Shown piece after piece: positions 22,901 through 32,800 of a stretch of DNA of 64,000 nt. The translations under genes and the position numbers were made by a program. The stretch's first letter is position 1. Every line of letters begins with the position of its first letter. Below the pieces are notes generated by a model. That model made no database searches. It saw only the letters and a program-made list of their open reading frames with translations, and was not told the origin of the DNA. This stretch comes from Siphonodentalium dalli (Eukaryota; Mollusca; Scaphopoda; Gadilida; Siphonodentaliidae), in the NCBI GenBank assembly GCA_032622095.1, contig CP136064.1, positions 194,153,948 to 194,217,947 on the forward strand, read 5' to 3'.

Positions 22901-24944
22901 CGTTCAAATTTTTCACGCCCATGGTTGGACGATGAGGGATTAAGGCCACATAAATGTCCAAATATTAAAATAGGCCTTAATCCGAATCGTCTAATTTGTT
23001 GGACTATAAGTGCCACTGCAGAATGTGCAGATGCTGCGAATAAAAATGTAAGTGTGGAAAATCGCATGTGGAGAAAAGTGGCTTGCCCGCTACGGTGTCT
23101 GCAGCTGTCCATGTGATCGATCACACGATAGCATGTAAATTGTGAGAACAGTGCGACCATGGTCATGTGACAGCTACGACCATCCGCGTTGCCAAAGTCA
23201 CATCACGATTTTCCCAGTAAAAATCAAACATTGCTTGATCGCTATGATATGGCTGCGATATTGTCATGAGCATGTGCAGTGAATGCTCTACCTGTGATTT
23301 CCCCACATGATTTTAATCGCAGTTGATCTAAGTGAACGTTCAGATGACCATTATTCAATCGTGCCCAACAATATCATGGATAGCTTGTTCTAGAGATGGG
23401 CGGTATTGAAATTTCAAGCTCGGTATCGGTATCGGTAAATTTTCGTCGATTTACCGCGGTATCGGTACGGTAATCGGTATTGCTATTAAATTACAAAACC
23501 AGAGCAGATATTCCCGGTAAATTGCGGTAATTCAAGTTTTTAACTGAACAATATGCATGTATATATGCCCACGGATTTACTACATTCGTGACAACAGCTA
23601 AATGAGGCAACACAATGACCTACACAATTATTCAATTAAGTGATATTCACACATCTGTTTGATGATTTACAAGCACGCCGTCGCATCCCTTTTGAAAAGA
23701 ATAAGAGATTGCATCATTGCATGGCTACAATATCTAACGTGTCAATTTCGTAACATTTTCGCGAGTGAATAGAATTGTGAGTAGTAATCAGTGAGCACAA
23801 TTCACAACTCCCTATAAATAGCCGCAACGCGAAATAAATCTTAGAATTTAATCAATTGATGGATCTGTTCTATTTTTAGAAAGTGAAAGTAGATTATGAT
23901 TCACTGTACAAATGAAATCGGACCTTATTTCTGTTAATGCCGCTTGCATTGTGGTGTCTTTGAAGTCGCCAAAGCCACGTGCTATACGGACTGCCACCGC
24001 CTGGGCATTACACAGTGACAGGCAGTGTGTCATTGACGACGTTACAATGTAACAATACGTTACATCACAGCTTCTTCGATACACTGTGTATCTATTCTAA
24101 CAACTGCATTGATTGTTAGGCCCGTAACTAGGTCAACCATCTGTGAGTGTGTATTCCTTTTGCTCGCTCAATGTCTGTCAAACTGATAACAGGTCACCGA
24201 CACGGTCAGCTGAGTTCTTATCAAGTGGCTGCTTTTTACCAGTCGGGTTCTTTGTGATGGTCTGATGGATTTGTATAATTCTGAGATTAATTTTAATTAA
24301 AGTACCAAATCAAAACTGTTTACTGAGAAACTTTACTCAATACGAAGACACACAAGTTGGCAACACATGAATAATTTCAATACCGAAAAGTCGGTATGTT
24401 TAGTTTTGATTCGGTACGGTAAATCGGTATTACGCTGATACCGATACCGCACGGTAAATACCGAGTACCGCCCATCTCTAGCTTGTTCACACGATTGCAA
24501 TATTGTCGTAGATGACATCGTGGGTTGTTCGTAAGCATATGATTGACTACCCTACGATAATTCAAGCTACGATTTTTACATACGTCGCAAGTGGAGGTAG
24601 CCAATGATACGCCACGATTTCGCATCTAAAATCAAACAGTGCTTGATATTATTTTTTTACTTGCGATATTGACATGGGCGTGCGCAGTCCAACTACCCGT
24701 TACTTCCCATGATGGAAATGTTTCCACTTACGATTGAATCGTGGTCTTAACGTTCATTAAGTCTAAGTCTTGTCAATACTCACCCGAAGTCATCGTCCAT
24801 AGACTTGAAGAAAAACTTGTAATTTGGTCTGTTGAGTGCATTCTTGAAATCCCCTAACGTAACACGATCAGCTGGGATCGACAATTTAATCAAATAAGGT
24901 GTATCCTCGTCGTCTATATGGTAGATTATTTTGGTTTCATCCAT
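4088..24944 (-). CDS. dvl: Dishevelled, 5' part of gene (exons 1-5; continues beyond left edge)
   Basis: Spliced model of five minus-strand exons (24944-24784, 16252-16183, 15800-15676, 11211-11123, 4147-4088), all with GT-AG borders and compatible phases, giving 168 codons plus one base. Residues 1 to about 80 are a DIX domain: the start [20 protein letters not shown], then [17 protein letters not shown] and [11 protein letters not shown] are Dishevelled signatures. Family knowledge: the DIX domain polymerises head to tail and with Axin DIX, and Dishevelled relays Frizzled signals to beta-catenin and planar polarity branches in the cytoplasm. Y17, V56 and K57 align with DIX interface residues described in vertebrate DVL2. 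Residues 114-149 (SRPPSF then TETESL) match the conserved linker before the PDZ. An in-frame TGA lies shortly upstream of the start codon. PDZ and DEP exons are not in the window, so the gene is truncated by the window edge. Introns are 0.4-8.5 kb and full of transposons. Confidence 0.93.
4571..4800. mobile_element. TTAA-flanked foldback MITE (piggyBac-like), copy 1
   Basis: Flanked by TTAA (4567-4570, 4801-4804); starts CCCTTTCAGTGCCAGG and ends CTGGCACTCAAAGCG. The core is a hairpin of 'gcattctcttatatatgcga' and its complement. TTAA duplication with CCCTTT termini is the piggyBac signature. Confidence 0.82.
4810..4925. repeat. Foldback palindrome
   Basis: Arms TATTACTTGTTTGGTTTTAT and its approximate complement near 4900-4925, with an inner palindrome 'gtaacctcat...atgaggttac'. 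It directly follows the TTAA MITE. Confidence 0.7.
5204..5367. repeat. Foldback palindrome
   Basis: Arms of about 45 bp: ACTTGATTGAA...CATGAGAGACAGGG at the left and the complement CCCTGTCTCTCATG...TTCAATCAAGT at the right. No coding content. Confidence 0.75.
5518..5731. repeat. CAGT/TA foldback MITE, copy 2
   Basis: Starts CAGTAATGCCCTAAATAATC, ends ATTTACTG, with TA on both sides (5516-5517, 5732-5733). Two long arms meet near 5622-5630. Best-preserved copy of the family; TA flanks support a Tc1/mariner-type origin. Confidence 0.85.
5832..5938. repeat. GGTCCCC foldback repeat, copy 2
   Basis: CAGAATGAGGTCCCCAGAGG ... CCTCTGGGGACTTCATTCTG palindrome; loop 'atcctgctatccagcac'. First of four copies within 1.1 kb. 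Confidence 0.85.
6121..6216. repeat. GGTCCCC foldback repeat, copy 3
   Basis: AGCAGAATGAGGTCCCCA ... GGTACCTCATTCT palindrome with diverged right arm. Confidence 0.83.
6565..6675. repeat. GGTCCCC foldback repeat, copy 4
   Basis: TTTGCAGAATGAGGTCCTC ... CTCTGGGGAA and CTGCAAAT palindrome; more decayed than its neighbours. Confidence 0.8.
6757..6890. repeat. GGTCCCC foldback repeat, copy 5
   Basis: AGGTCCACAGAGGGTGAATT on the left; right arm with CTCTGGGGACCTCATG immediately re-duplicated as GGGGACCTCTGGGGGACC. Confidence 0.8.
7276..7497. mobile_element. TTAA-flanked foldback MITE (piggyBac-like), copy 2
   Basis: TTAA at 7272-7275 and 7498-7501; starts CCCTTCCATGAGTGTAGC. The core has two 'gcattctcttatatatg' hairpins. 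The right terminus lacks the usual AAGGG ending and seems truncated. Confidence 0.7.
7502..10880. other. dvl: dvl intron 4 stretch without gene
   Basis: No exon recognised. It contains a C homopolymer of about 28 bases near 8183-8210. A short duplicated unit 'ctattatttgggcctgcact' lies at 8465-8560 and resembles text in the element at 17449-18745. Confidence 0.45.
10881..10989. repeat. Foldback palindrome
   Basis: ATACACCCATAGTAGCCGAG with 'aataacaaattttcacc' returns as the complement ending ATGGGTGTAT. The 'acccatagtag' word also occurs at 10273-10284, so an element of about 0.7-0.8 kb may end here. Confidence 0.75.
11123..11211 (-). CDS. dvl: dvl exon 4 (TETESL linker)
   Basis: 89 nt with acceptor AATTTCAG|T and donor G|GTAAAT. 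The split codon with exon 3 gives H119, then [13 protein letters not shown] and [11 protein letters not shown]. This corresponds to the conserved Dishevelled segment where an asparagine- and glutamate-rich stretch leads into TETESVVS. Donor is one base off the strongest consensus. One base is left over for the next exon. Confidence 0.88.
11700..12892. mobile_element. hAT element, non-autonomous
   Basis: 1193 bp with termini TAGTGATGAGCCGAT / ATCGGCTCATCACTA and a perfect 8-bp target duplication GATCAGAC (11692-11699, 12893-12900). Subterminal 'gccgatt' words repeat at both ends. No transposase recognised. In dvl intron 3, just upstream of exon 4. Confidence 0.92.
13060..13290. repeat. A/T-rich low-complexity tract
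   Basis: Long runs of T, A and mixed 'aaataaa' words over about 230 bp with almost no G or C. Confidence 0.8.
13554..14082. mobile_element. Long-TIR foldback element
   Basis: Inverted arms of about 140 bp: left 'ggtggattatctcttt' to 'gaatattt', right its complement ending 'agagataatccatcttta'. Arms differ at many sites, so the insertion is old. A related copy is at 36040-36510. No coding content. Confidence 0.75.
14640..15010. repeat. Tandem repeat, two units of about 205 bp
   Basis: Two diverged units each with 'gagggataactc', 'aaagccctcctgat', 'ataccaaatttca' and 'ataacccatg'-type text. A C homopolymer precedes it at 14528-14548. Confidence 0.7.
15231..15330. other. 100-N assembly gap with identical flanks
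   Basis: Exactly 100 N. The 30 bases before it (15201-15230) and the 30 bases after it (15331-15360) are identical, starting ACCATTTTGTTTAGTTGTC. The gap is therefore probably an unmerged contig overlap rather than missing sequence. It lies in dvl intron 3. Confidence 0.95.
15676..15800 (-). CDS. dvl: dvl exon 3 (Ser/Thr-rich linker)
   Basis: 125 nt with acceptor TTTGCAG|CTAGTG and donor CA|GTAAGT; phase 0 in, two bases over. It encodes [12 protein letters not shown] and ends with SRPPSF, a motif kept in animal Dishevelled proteins just after the DIX domain. The middle of the exon is low-conservation linker rich in S, T and Q. Identification rests on phase continuity plus the SRPPSF ending. 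Confidence 0.9.
16183..16252 (-). CDS. dvl: dvl exon 2 (end of DIX domain)
   Basis: 70 nt, acceptor TTTGCAG at 16253-16259, donor GTAAGT at 16182-16177. It completes residue G54 and codes [15 protein letters not shown] then FNGRVVSW, a near-invariant Dishevelled stretch. It ends in phase 0. The 8.5-kb intron 1 upstream of it (16253-24783) holds the nested hAT, Harbinger, MULE-like and long-TIR elements. Confidence 0.95.
16925..16963. repeat. G homopolymer, about 38 bases
   Basis: An uninterrupted G run followed by TCCAGCG. It could form quadruplexes or be a sequencing-length artefact. Right after it, 'gcccagctgggc' words repeat (17020-17100). Confidence 0.9.
17449..18745. mobile_element. TIR element interrupted by a hAT
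   Basis: Inverted ends TACTCTTGAGTGCCTAATAA and complement at 18725-18745. Most of its interior is the younger hAT at 17805-18704. Without the hAT and one 8-bp duplication it is about 390 bp. 'cctgtactattatt' words repeat inside it. Confidence 0.78.
17805..18704. mobile_element. hAT element, non-autonomous (CGACTAGTCG family)
   Basis: 900 bp, termini TAGGGTTGAAACG / CGTTTCAACACTA, 8-bp target duplication CTATTATT (17797-17804, 18705-18712). Subterminal palindromic CGACTAGTCG words at both ends, as in the copy at 47758-48809. No transposase. Confidence 0.92.
18780..18990. repeat. Minisatellite with GGAGGTTCTCATAT unit
   Basis: Five to six irregular copies of a unit containing 'ccggtcata', 'ggaggttctcatat' and 'attatccgcc'. 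Units vary from about 25 to 45 bp. A second 29-bp duplication with 'cccaaacacaggtatttt' lies at 19110-19170. Confidence 0.8.
19503..22273. mobile_element. 2.8-kb long-TIR DNA element with 5-bp duplication
   Basis: Termini CACACGGCACAATCG / CGATTGTGCCGTGTG with inverted arms of about 100 bp (19503-19605, 22180-22273), mostly identical. Direct repeat TAAGT on both sides (19498-19502, 22274-22278). A 5-bp duplication and CAC ends recall Transib, but no transposase was seen, so the superfamily is open. A Harbinger-like MITE (20142-20508) is inside. Located in dvl intron 1. Confidence 0.8.
20142..20508. mobile_element. Harbinger-like MITE, copy 2
   Basis: 367 bp, ends GTGTACCTTCAGACGACCA and complement-like TCGTCTGAAGGTTCAC, TAA on both sides (20139-20141, 20509-20511). 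Nested in the long-TIR element. Confidence 0.85.
22283..23006. mobile_element. MULE-like MITE with 9-bp target duplication
   Basis: 724 bp, termini TAGTCCAACAAATTAGAC / GTCTAATTTGTTGGACTA with arms of about 55-60 bp. Perfect 9-bp duplication TAAGTGCCA (22274-22282, 23007-23015). Nine-base duplications typify Mutator-like elements. No transposase recognised. Confidence 0.85.
23100..23328. repeat. Degenerate Harbinger-MITE-like relic
   Basis: Words shared with the right half of the Harbinger-like MITE ('aaatcaaacattgcttgat', 'tgtcatgagcatg') in the same order but without clean ends. Probably an older copy. Confidence 0.5.
23332..24757. mobile_element. Harbinger-like MITE, copy 3, split by hAT
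   Basis: Ends GTGAACGTTCAGATGACC and TAACGTTCAT, TAA on both sides (23329-23331, 24758-24760). Interrupted by the hAT at 23391-24480; removing it and one duplication leaves about 328 bp, close to the 367-bp intact copies. Confidence 0.85.
23391..24480. mobile_element. hAT element, non-autonomous (GGTATCGG-rich)
   Basis: 1090 bp, termini TAGAGATGGGCGGTA / TACCGCCCATCTCTA, 8-bp duplication GCTTGTTC (23383-23390, 24481-24488). Subterminal 'cggtatcggta' repeats. No transposase. Inserted in the Harbinger-like MITE. Confidence 0.93.
24784..24944 (-). CDS. dvl: dvl exon 1 (start codon, most of DIX domain)
   Basis: 161 nt, residues 1-53 plus two bases of residue 54. The ATG at 24944-24942 is preceded in frame by TGA (gcc att tga ccg tcc ttc ggg ATG), which fixes the start. 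The exon ends ...GACTTCGG|GTGAGT. The protein begins MDETKIIYH and contains TPYLIK and ADRVTLGDF, the beta-strand core of DIX. A 5' UTR extends upward past 24945; its transcription start cannot be seen. Confidence 0.95.
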
Positions 24945-27900
24945 CCCGAAGGACGGTCAAATGGCTTTGATTTTTTCGGACAATGCCCAGCTCGATTCCT
25001 CTGAAAATGGCGACGAAATATTTTTCTTTGCTGGAATAGGCTTCCTGTCATTCCGTGGATCTTAGGGTGAATATAGTTTCAGATCCGACATTTTATAAAG
25101 TCTTCAAAATGCTATTTTATTGAGATATTTGATAAAAACTACATGCAGTAATCATTATAATTCATAACTTTTATTATTATTACAAATATTTTCATCCGAT
25201 TCTTTAACTTAAACAAAATTTCCCCCTTTCGATCGGATGTTATCAGCGCACCTTGCGTCCCTTAAGAACCCCAAATTAATTTCAATGTGCATGTATCAAG
25301 AATTCTTAGATTGGAAACTCATCCTCATTTATCTTTAGCATGGCGAAACTGAATATAATGCTATTTGTACAGTTAATTGTGTCACTTTCTTCAAATTGAG
25401 CATGTAAGCACTACAATTATTGAATTAGAACTCTAAAAGTAACCATACAAAGTCAATGATCAGTGGGGATGCCAGTGAATGGAACAGCCAAAACAAGTGT
25501 CAAATTGAAGGCTGGCGTTAAAAATTCTAATAAGTTTATCATGTAATAAACATATACCCGTGGTAAATATACCCGATAATTAAGCGAAATAAGATAGCAG
25601 TTTTATTTTTAAAACGTAAACCAGCATAATAATTATTATATCTTTCAATGTTAACATTGAATAATATTTGCATTTTGCTGCGGATCGTGTTTGACTCGAG
25701 TCAAGGAGGACTTCCTGTTTTCAGAAATTCCTAAAAAGCTGTATTTTTACCTAATTTACTATAGTTTTAAAGAAGGTGTTTAATTGTCAATAATTATAAC
25801 ATCATACATCTGATATCTGGTGAGTGGTCCGACGACAGTTCAAACTGGTTTCTAGTGAAATATAATGAGAAGCCCCGTCATAATATTGAAAACCAAATTG
25901 GGAGAAAAATTTGGACAACTCCATCATCGCGTCACTGTCGACAGTCGTTTGGTCGTCGGCTGATTCAGTGATGTCTCATTAGCCTGATTAGGCGTGTTCG
26001 AATCAGCGTTTATGCTTATTTGGTGATGGCAGGTTACCAACACCGAACAGGGAGGAATAATAAAAAATGTTATGTACTCGCTGACCACAAGAACAATGCT
26101 AATCACTACAGACTTTCTAATAGTAATATACAAATGTACCAGCTTTTGTTTCCTGCCAAATGGTTTCATAGTCATACAGACCCTCTCAAAATAAGTGTCC
26201 CTTTTAACGCGGTCCTCAATGTCGTCGTAACGTCAACGCAACGCGGTTGCTGCGTTGATAACGCGTTGGTGATATGTTACGATCATGTTGAAAATCAACG
26301 GACCGCGTTGAAGTTTAACGCAGACCGTGTTTACATTAAACGTGTTGCGTTATGGATCAACGCACACACATTGAATATTACAATCACCGCGCCGAAAAGT
26401 AAACAGACAATGAGTCGCGTTATTTGGTTTTATACTATTCAATTTTTGATTTATTTACGCTCACCTATGACTAATTTAGTGTAATTTCACCACTCTCCGA
26501 AAACCTAAAATCACATATCTACACATTCGTTCCAAATAAGGCAATTTATTTGCAGCTTTTGACTTGTGTTAGACTTTTTTTGTGATATATACAGGTACAA
26601 TGTGCATGTATCAGCACTAGTGTATCGCACGGAGCGGTTGTGTTTCCCAATGTATGGAGTAAAACACTATGTGCGAATATATTGCCATAAATGTCCGCTA
26701 CAGAACTGCTGGAGAGTGCATATATGTACATGTAGTTGCACACGGAATGAAGAAGACATCTAATAGGCTTATTAGCAGTAAATAAACCACAACTAACTAA
26801 CATTCTGGTTTCGTAGTTGACGAAACCAGAATAACTTCGTCAACTATAATAGATTTAAAATGCGCAGCATAAGCATGATGTCTGTCGTTTCTCTGCAATA
26901 GTAGTCTCCGTTCAGGATGTGAATCTGACCAATTATAAAATAAATGTTCAAATATGGGTGGAGTTACAGAAAAATTATCTGGTGGTGGTGTGTGTGTTTT
27001 TTTTTTAGCGGGACATTGAATTACTATGGAGCGCGGGAGGTGACATGGTAAATCGGTTTAACATATATAAATACTGTGCTATCGGTAATTCAGTCAAAAT
27101 GGCTGCGCGAATTCAAAACTGACAAAAATATTTTCGTAATATTTCCATGATAATTTTGTATATCTTGGAGCTAGTGACAGTTTCTGTTCTTAGTCATTGC
27201 AATGGTCTTGATAGCGGTTGGCCAAATGTAAATATTTTCATATGTGTAATTGTCTATTCAATCGTTCATAATATATGTAAACTCAGCAACATAACCCTCT
27301 TGTATTACCTATGGACTGTGGTTTAGATTGAACTTGGGAGTAGTACTATTTTTCGCTCAGTTTTAAATTCGCGCACCGATGGGTGGCTAAAAATAGTACT
27401 GCGCGAATTTAAATACGAGTAAGGTACATGCAGGTACATTTAATCATATTTCATCGAATATGTAGCTACATTACTATTTTATTATACTTGTATGTATTAA
27501 TTTATTCATTTAAACCATCCGAAACGCTAAAGTAGATGTGACCCAATATCGAGGTGCAAGTTTTTGTTGATACGTCGCTAAGACAGCAACGTCGTGAGGT
27601 GAAAGGTCACATTGGGCATAGTCCTTTCTTGGAGTATAATACACATATGTAAGATATAGCTAAAATTTAATACACAGTATAACATCAAACCGGTATAAGA
27701 TAAAAATTGTTATATGCAGTGCCAGATGACAACATCCTTACATTAACCCTTCAAATTGTAAAAAATAAAAACATACATGTATTATGATTCCTTGAAACTA
27801 TCTACTTACTAGTATATTACCGTAGATATCAAGAACTTGGCTTAAATTATCAACTGATTTACTAAATACTATCAGATATTTGCAGTTCTTTGATGGACTG

Positions 27901-29639
27901 AGATTTCCCCCAGCGGCCATAGGGGTACCATTCCCCTGACCCATAGCGGAAACCCTGAATATAAGGCCAAACAAATAGTTGTGTTTAGGATTTCGATACA
28001 TACCCTAGAAAACTATGCCTACCCAAAACTTTTTATTGGACTGTAGACACAGATATTATTTTTTTTTCAATGGGAAGGACATCGAAAGGTATCTTACCCA
28101 TTTTCAAACCTCTCCTATAAAAATGTTTATAAGTTTTATTAGTCTAGAGCTCTTGACTGATTCAAATTAACAATATTTATTATTGAACCTTTCGATTAAT
28201 CTGAATTGTGGAGCTTTCTAGATTGAATTGTCAATGACCCAATGGAATTCAGAATGAAAAATTTGAGGAGAAAAAAAATTTCCTACCTACCTACCCTAAT
28301 TATTTAAAACCATGTCACTCTAAACACACGTATTATTTTTTTTGGCCTAATATCACAATATATTGTTGGCAATATTACACTAGCTCCGCTAGAGGCTAGT
28401 CCAAGTTTGCTCATACATAAACCATCTAGTGAAATTGGTATAGTGAGATGCTGCTTTACATTCGAGTCTCATCCTAATCAAGGCTTATGACCAACATGCT
28501 TTAAGTGTTTTTGACCTTCTCACCTAATACCACCAATATATGTAATCAAATATCTCAGTTGCGATAATAAACTGGTTTATTCAGTTAAAAACATAACATT
28601 TGTTCTGAACACCACAACAGGTATCAACTGAAATTGTTAATTTAATATGGAAAAAGATGTTTACCGCATTGTTTATATAATTTTGAAAGATTACAAACTT
28701 GTTTGACCTCACAAAGTGAACATAGCTTATTCTGTTCCTGTGTGTAAAGTTTGTTTCAGCCCTCTTAATTCAGATTGTAAGGTTCAACATTCCTCTATAG
28801 CAACCCTTAGCCATTGCCCAGTTTGTTCGGCTAATGGCTTCGCTATTGCTGATTGCCGTAGCCAATTATGAGGACTGTAGTTTACAATATTAGAAAGAGA
28901 AAGAGTAAACAAATTAGCATGCTAAGTTGAAATTAAGTTTTAATTGGTAAACATACAAAATGAGTCATCCAGTGTAAGAAATGTAACCAGTAATGACAAC
29001 CCTTGCCATTTAAAAACTTTCCAACAGCGATAGAATATTGGAATAAAACTACACATGTACATTGTGTGTGTTCCTTCCACGTGTTGTTGTTTGGGTGCAT
29101 TCAATATGTTATCGAGTTGAAATTGTTGTCGGTGAAAATCCGAATGTTGCCAAATCGACTTCAGATGAAGTCGGGTCTTTTTGAAAACATAACCAAAGCA
29201 TGATAGAATCATAGTTACTTCTAATTTCATGACATATTCTATGCCTAATAGGCTATTTTAACATAACGGTTTTATTATAATACATCATTGTGACCATGAT
29301 ATTTCACTCTTTCTCATAATTATATAATTTCATGCTAATATGTTAGATAAAGTTGATTATATTTTATGACAAATCCTGCCACCATATCTGGGCATAAAGT
29401 CTCTTAAAAGACTAATGGGAAAGGTCTCAGATGCCAAACAGCATCTCGCTATACATGTACCTATTTTACTGGCTGTTTACATGTACGTATGAGCAAACTT
29501 GGACTATAGTTCCACTTGATCGGAATAGAGCCAATTTTACTGAATTCCTTTCATTAATTCTGATTACTTCATTCCGTATTTTTAGGTGCTTATGTTAAAA
29601 CCATTCAGTATGTGACCTAAGAAGAGATAATATTCCAGT
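24945..29639. promoter_or_regulatory. Divergent dvl/mib2 intergenic region
   Basis: About 4.7 kb separate the two start codons, which point away from each other. It must hold both promoters unless a distant 5' UTR exon exists. No TATA box or CpG island could be placed with confidence. Just before mib2 exon 1 a pyrimidine-rich tract ending GTATTTTTAG (29575-29584) could be the acceptor of a 5' UTR intron. The part 28399-29504 is an inverted-repeat element. The rest (about 25.0-28.4 kb) has no recognised gene. A run of GCGTTG/AACGC words at 26200-26400 lies in a 154-codon open frame without recognisable domains. A stretch at 27885-27960 is shared with 45425-45490. Confidence 0.5.
28399..29504. 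mobile_element. TA-flanked inverted-repeat element
   Basis: Inverted ends GTCCAAGTTTGCTCATAC with TA on both sides (28397-28398, 29505-29506). Internal stretch 28750-28880 ('cctcttaattcagattg', 'attgccgtag', 'ttatgagg') recurs at 40308-40385. No transposase. Its right end is only 135 bp from the mib2 start codon. Confidence 0.72.
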
Positions 29640-29862
29640 ATGGAAATCGGATTACGAGCTGTCCGAGGCCCTGACTGGAAGTGGGGCAATCAAGATGATG
29701 GAGAAGGACATGTTGGAACTGTTGTGGAAATTGGAAAACCAGGCAGTACCACTTCCCCAGACAAAACAGTTGTTGTGCAATGGGATTCTGGCTCCAGAAC
29801 CAACTATCGTGTTGGTTATCAAGGATCATATGATCTGAGAATTCTAGATAATGCAGCAGTTG
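29640..29862 (+). CDS. mib2: mib2 exon 1: start and first MIB/HERC2 domain
   Basis: 223 nt, residues 1-74 plus one base. The ATG at 29640 has an in-frame TAA at 29628-29630, so no longer N-terminus is possible in this exon. It encodes [19 protein letters not shown] and [20 protein letters not shown], the MIB/HERC2 fold. Donor GTAAGT follows. The true exon may begin at 29585 after an upstream acceptor, which would make the 5' UTR split. Confidence 0.95.
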
Positions 29863-32800
29863 GTAAGTGCACTGATAAATTAATAATTTAGACTAATTTC
29901 ATATTTTTTCTGCAAATTTCTTTGCTTATTTCTTTTTACTCTCTCACTTTTGAAGATATTGGATTATATCTAACCAAGCCTTGAAATCGTGTGCCTGTCA
30001 TTTGCAGAATGTGATGCTAGCTCGCTGGGGACCTCATTCTGCTTACACCTCAGCAGAATGAGGTTCCCAGAGGGTGAATTGGTGATGCTAAATTCACCCT
30101 CTGGGGACGTCATTCTGCAAATGACAGGCACACTATTTCAAGGCTTGTATCTAACCATCATCTGCTCTATTGCTCCTTTTTGTATTCAGTATTTAAAGGG
30201 ATGGGCGGCCTTCATTGTAGGTTATAATTCAGAAATAACATTTATCATATTATGATAACTTCCTCAAGATTATACTAACGGTATAGCATAATTATGATTG
30301 AATGCGATATTATTCACAAAACATGCTTTGCGTCAGAAAAAACGCAGGTCGAGTGTTGTTCAGTTTCTCACAAAAAGCGCTGTGAATTGTTTATAAGCAG
30401 AGTCACGATATTGCATCATTTCCTTATTTAGAATCACGCGCTTTATATTTCGGTTGTAAAACCCCTAATTTGGTGCATCAAAACTTGCAACTCGCAATAC
30501 TATCATAGTAAATTCCTTATTTGATATGTATTACCATATATAGGTTAGGAGAAAATACTAACTGGATTAAAAAATATTCATCTCTTTGCAAGAACAATTA
30601 TATTATGTACACGTTTTCTGTCTGATCATTTCCCAATCATGAAGTAACGTGGATTAGCTGGATTTTTAACTGACAGCGGGTAGAATGGGTCAATTAAAAT
30701 AAGATTTGGTGCAATTTGAATGTGATTGTTAATGGCGCCAATAATTTTATCTTCGCCTTCCACGGTGGTAGGGAATATTTTCATTGGACGATCCAGTAGT
30801 TCCGAGTGTTTGCCTATAAACAAATGCTTCTGTAATGTTTTTGATGTTTGTTTATATAACAAAGCATACAAACTTAACAGTAACTTGCAATTTATGTGAT
30901 ATTTATGATTGGTATAAGAACAACATCTGTCTATTATGTAATATTCTTTCTGTTCATGGTGGTTATAGCGGATGTGACTATTTTAACAGCTATACCCACC
31001 GCGAAGGCCACCCGTATCTTTAATCCAAATAATTCAACATTCAAAATTTGAAACAAAATTCATGTCAGTAGATGAATATGGTATTGATGAGATACAACAT
31101 TCAGCTCTGTCTCTCCTGTGAATAACCACGCACTGTGAGAGTGCTTCTACTTTTAAAGATGCGATCTCTTTCTGATAACACTTCCTAGTTATGTATCTCC
31201 GAAAGCATATTGAACTTGAAACAAACAAAATTTATATCGCCGGTTCCAAGCAGTCACTCTTTCTGATCGAATCATATGCTTACCAGTTACAGTTATAAAA
31301 ATTTTGCAGGACTCTACCACATTGATTCACAAATTTTAGATCTGTCCATTCAACTACCGGTAAGCTTTTTATGAAATTGTCCGACCACATGTTTGTGAAA
31401 ACCATAAATGTAATAGTTATCCCCACATATAAATGATGTTGACCTCTGCTGAGCATTCAATATGATATGTCCTATGGACAGATGTCAATAATTGCTGTAT
31501 TGAGTTGATATATACATGTACAGATATGTACATGCTTGCTGTCTATATTAATCTTTGTATGTGTTCAATAATTCTGAAACCACCCATCATGTAGTTCTGA
31601 AAAAAAATCACTTCCATTGTTCTCATGCATATTTCACTATATTTATTCTGTATATACATGTATATATTTAATTTATAGGTGTGAAACATCAAAATATCAT
31701 TTGTGATTCATGCAAGACACAGGGAATTCAAGGCATGCGGTGGAAGTGCTCAAAATGTCATGATTTTGATCTGTGTACCATGTGTTATATGGCTGATAAA
31801 CATGACCTTAATCACTCCTTTCTTCGGCATGAGAATTCTGCGTCTAGAGGGTGAGTAATGTTGGCTTATTAAATTTTGCTACTCGAAAGAGTGTTCAGAT
31901 ATCCTCAAGCCTGCAAATAGTGTGCCTGTCATTTGGTCCCCAGAGGGTGAATTTTGTGATGCTATCCCACATGCATTAAGTTTTTAGCTCAACTTTACTT
32001 TGTAAAGTTTGAGCTATTGTCATGACTTTGTCGTCCGTCGTCCGTGTGCGCGTGTGTGCATAAGGCGTCAACAATAGAGGCTACAGGTCGTACCTTTGAT
32101 CGGATCATTATGAAATTTGTCATAGCTGTTGACATCAACATTTGTACCGGAATGATTCATTTTGGGGTCATTCGGAAAAAAAACATGGCCGCCAGCGGCC
32201 ATCTTAGATTTCAAAATTCAATCCATTAGCACGGGCTACAGGCCGTACTGTTCGTCTGATCGTCATGAAATTTGTCATGGATGTTAATATTGACATGTAG
32301 ATGGGAACGAGTAATTTTGGGGTCATTCGGCCAAAAAACATGGCTGTCGTCTTGGATTTTACTCTTTGCATGACTAAATCCTTTAGCACGGGCTACAGGT
32401 CGTACCTTTGGTCAGATCATCATAAAATTTGTCATGGATGTTAACAATGACATGTAGATGGGAACAAGTAATTTTGGGGTTATTCGGGCAAAAAACATGG
32501 CCGCCAGCAGCCATCTTGGATTTTACTCTTTGTATGACTAAATCCTTTAGCACGGGCTACAGGTCGTACCTTTAGTCTGATCATCATAAAATTTGTCATG
32601 GCTGTTGAAATTGGATTGTAGATGGGAACGAGTCATTTTGGGGTCATTCGGACAAAAAACATGGCGGCCATCTTGGATTTCAAAATTTAATCCATTAGCA
32701 CGGGCCACGTACAGGTCGTACTGTTCTTCTGATCATCATGAAATTTGTCATGGATGATAATATTGACATGTAGATGGGAATGAGTAATTTTGGGGTCATT

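Noticed and set aside
22834-23166. 110-codon minus-strand open frame
   Set aside because: Spans the right end of the MULE-like MITE; no domain.
26020-26484. 154-codon open frame in the intergenic region
   Set aside because: No recognisable domain, no splice context, composition like the surrounding repeat with GCGTTG words; likely a chance frame.
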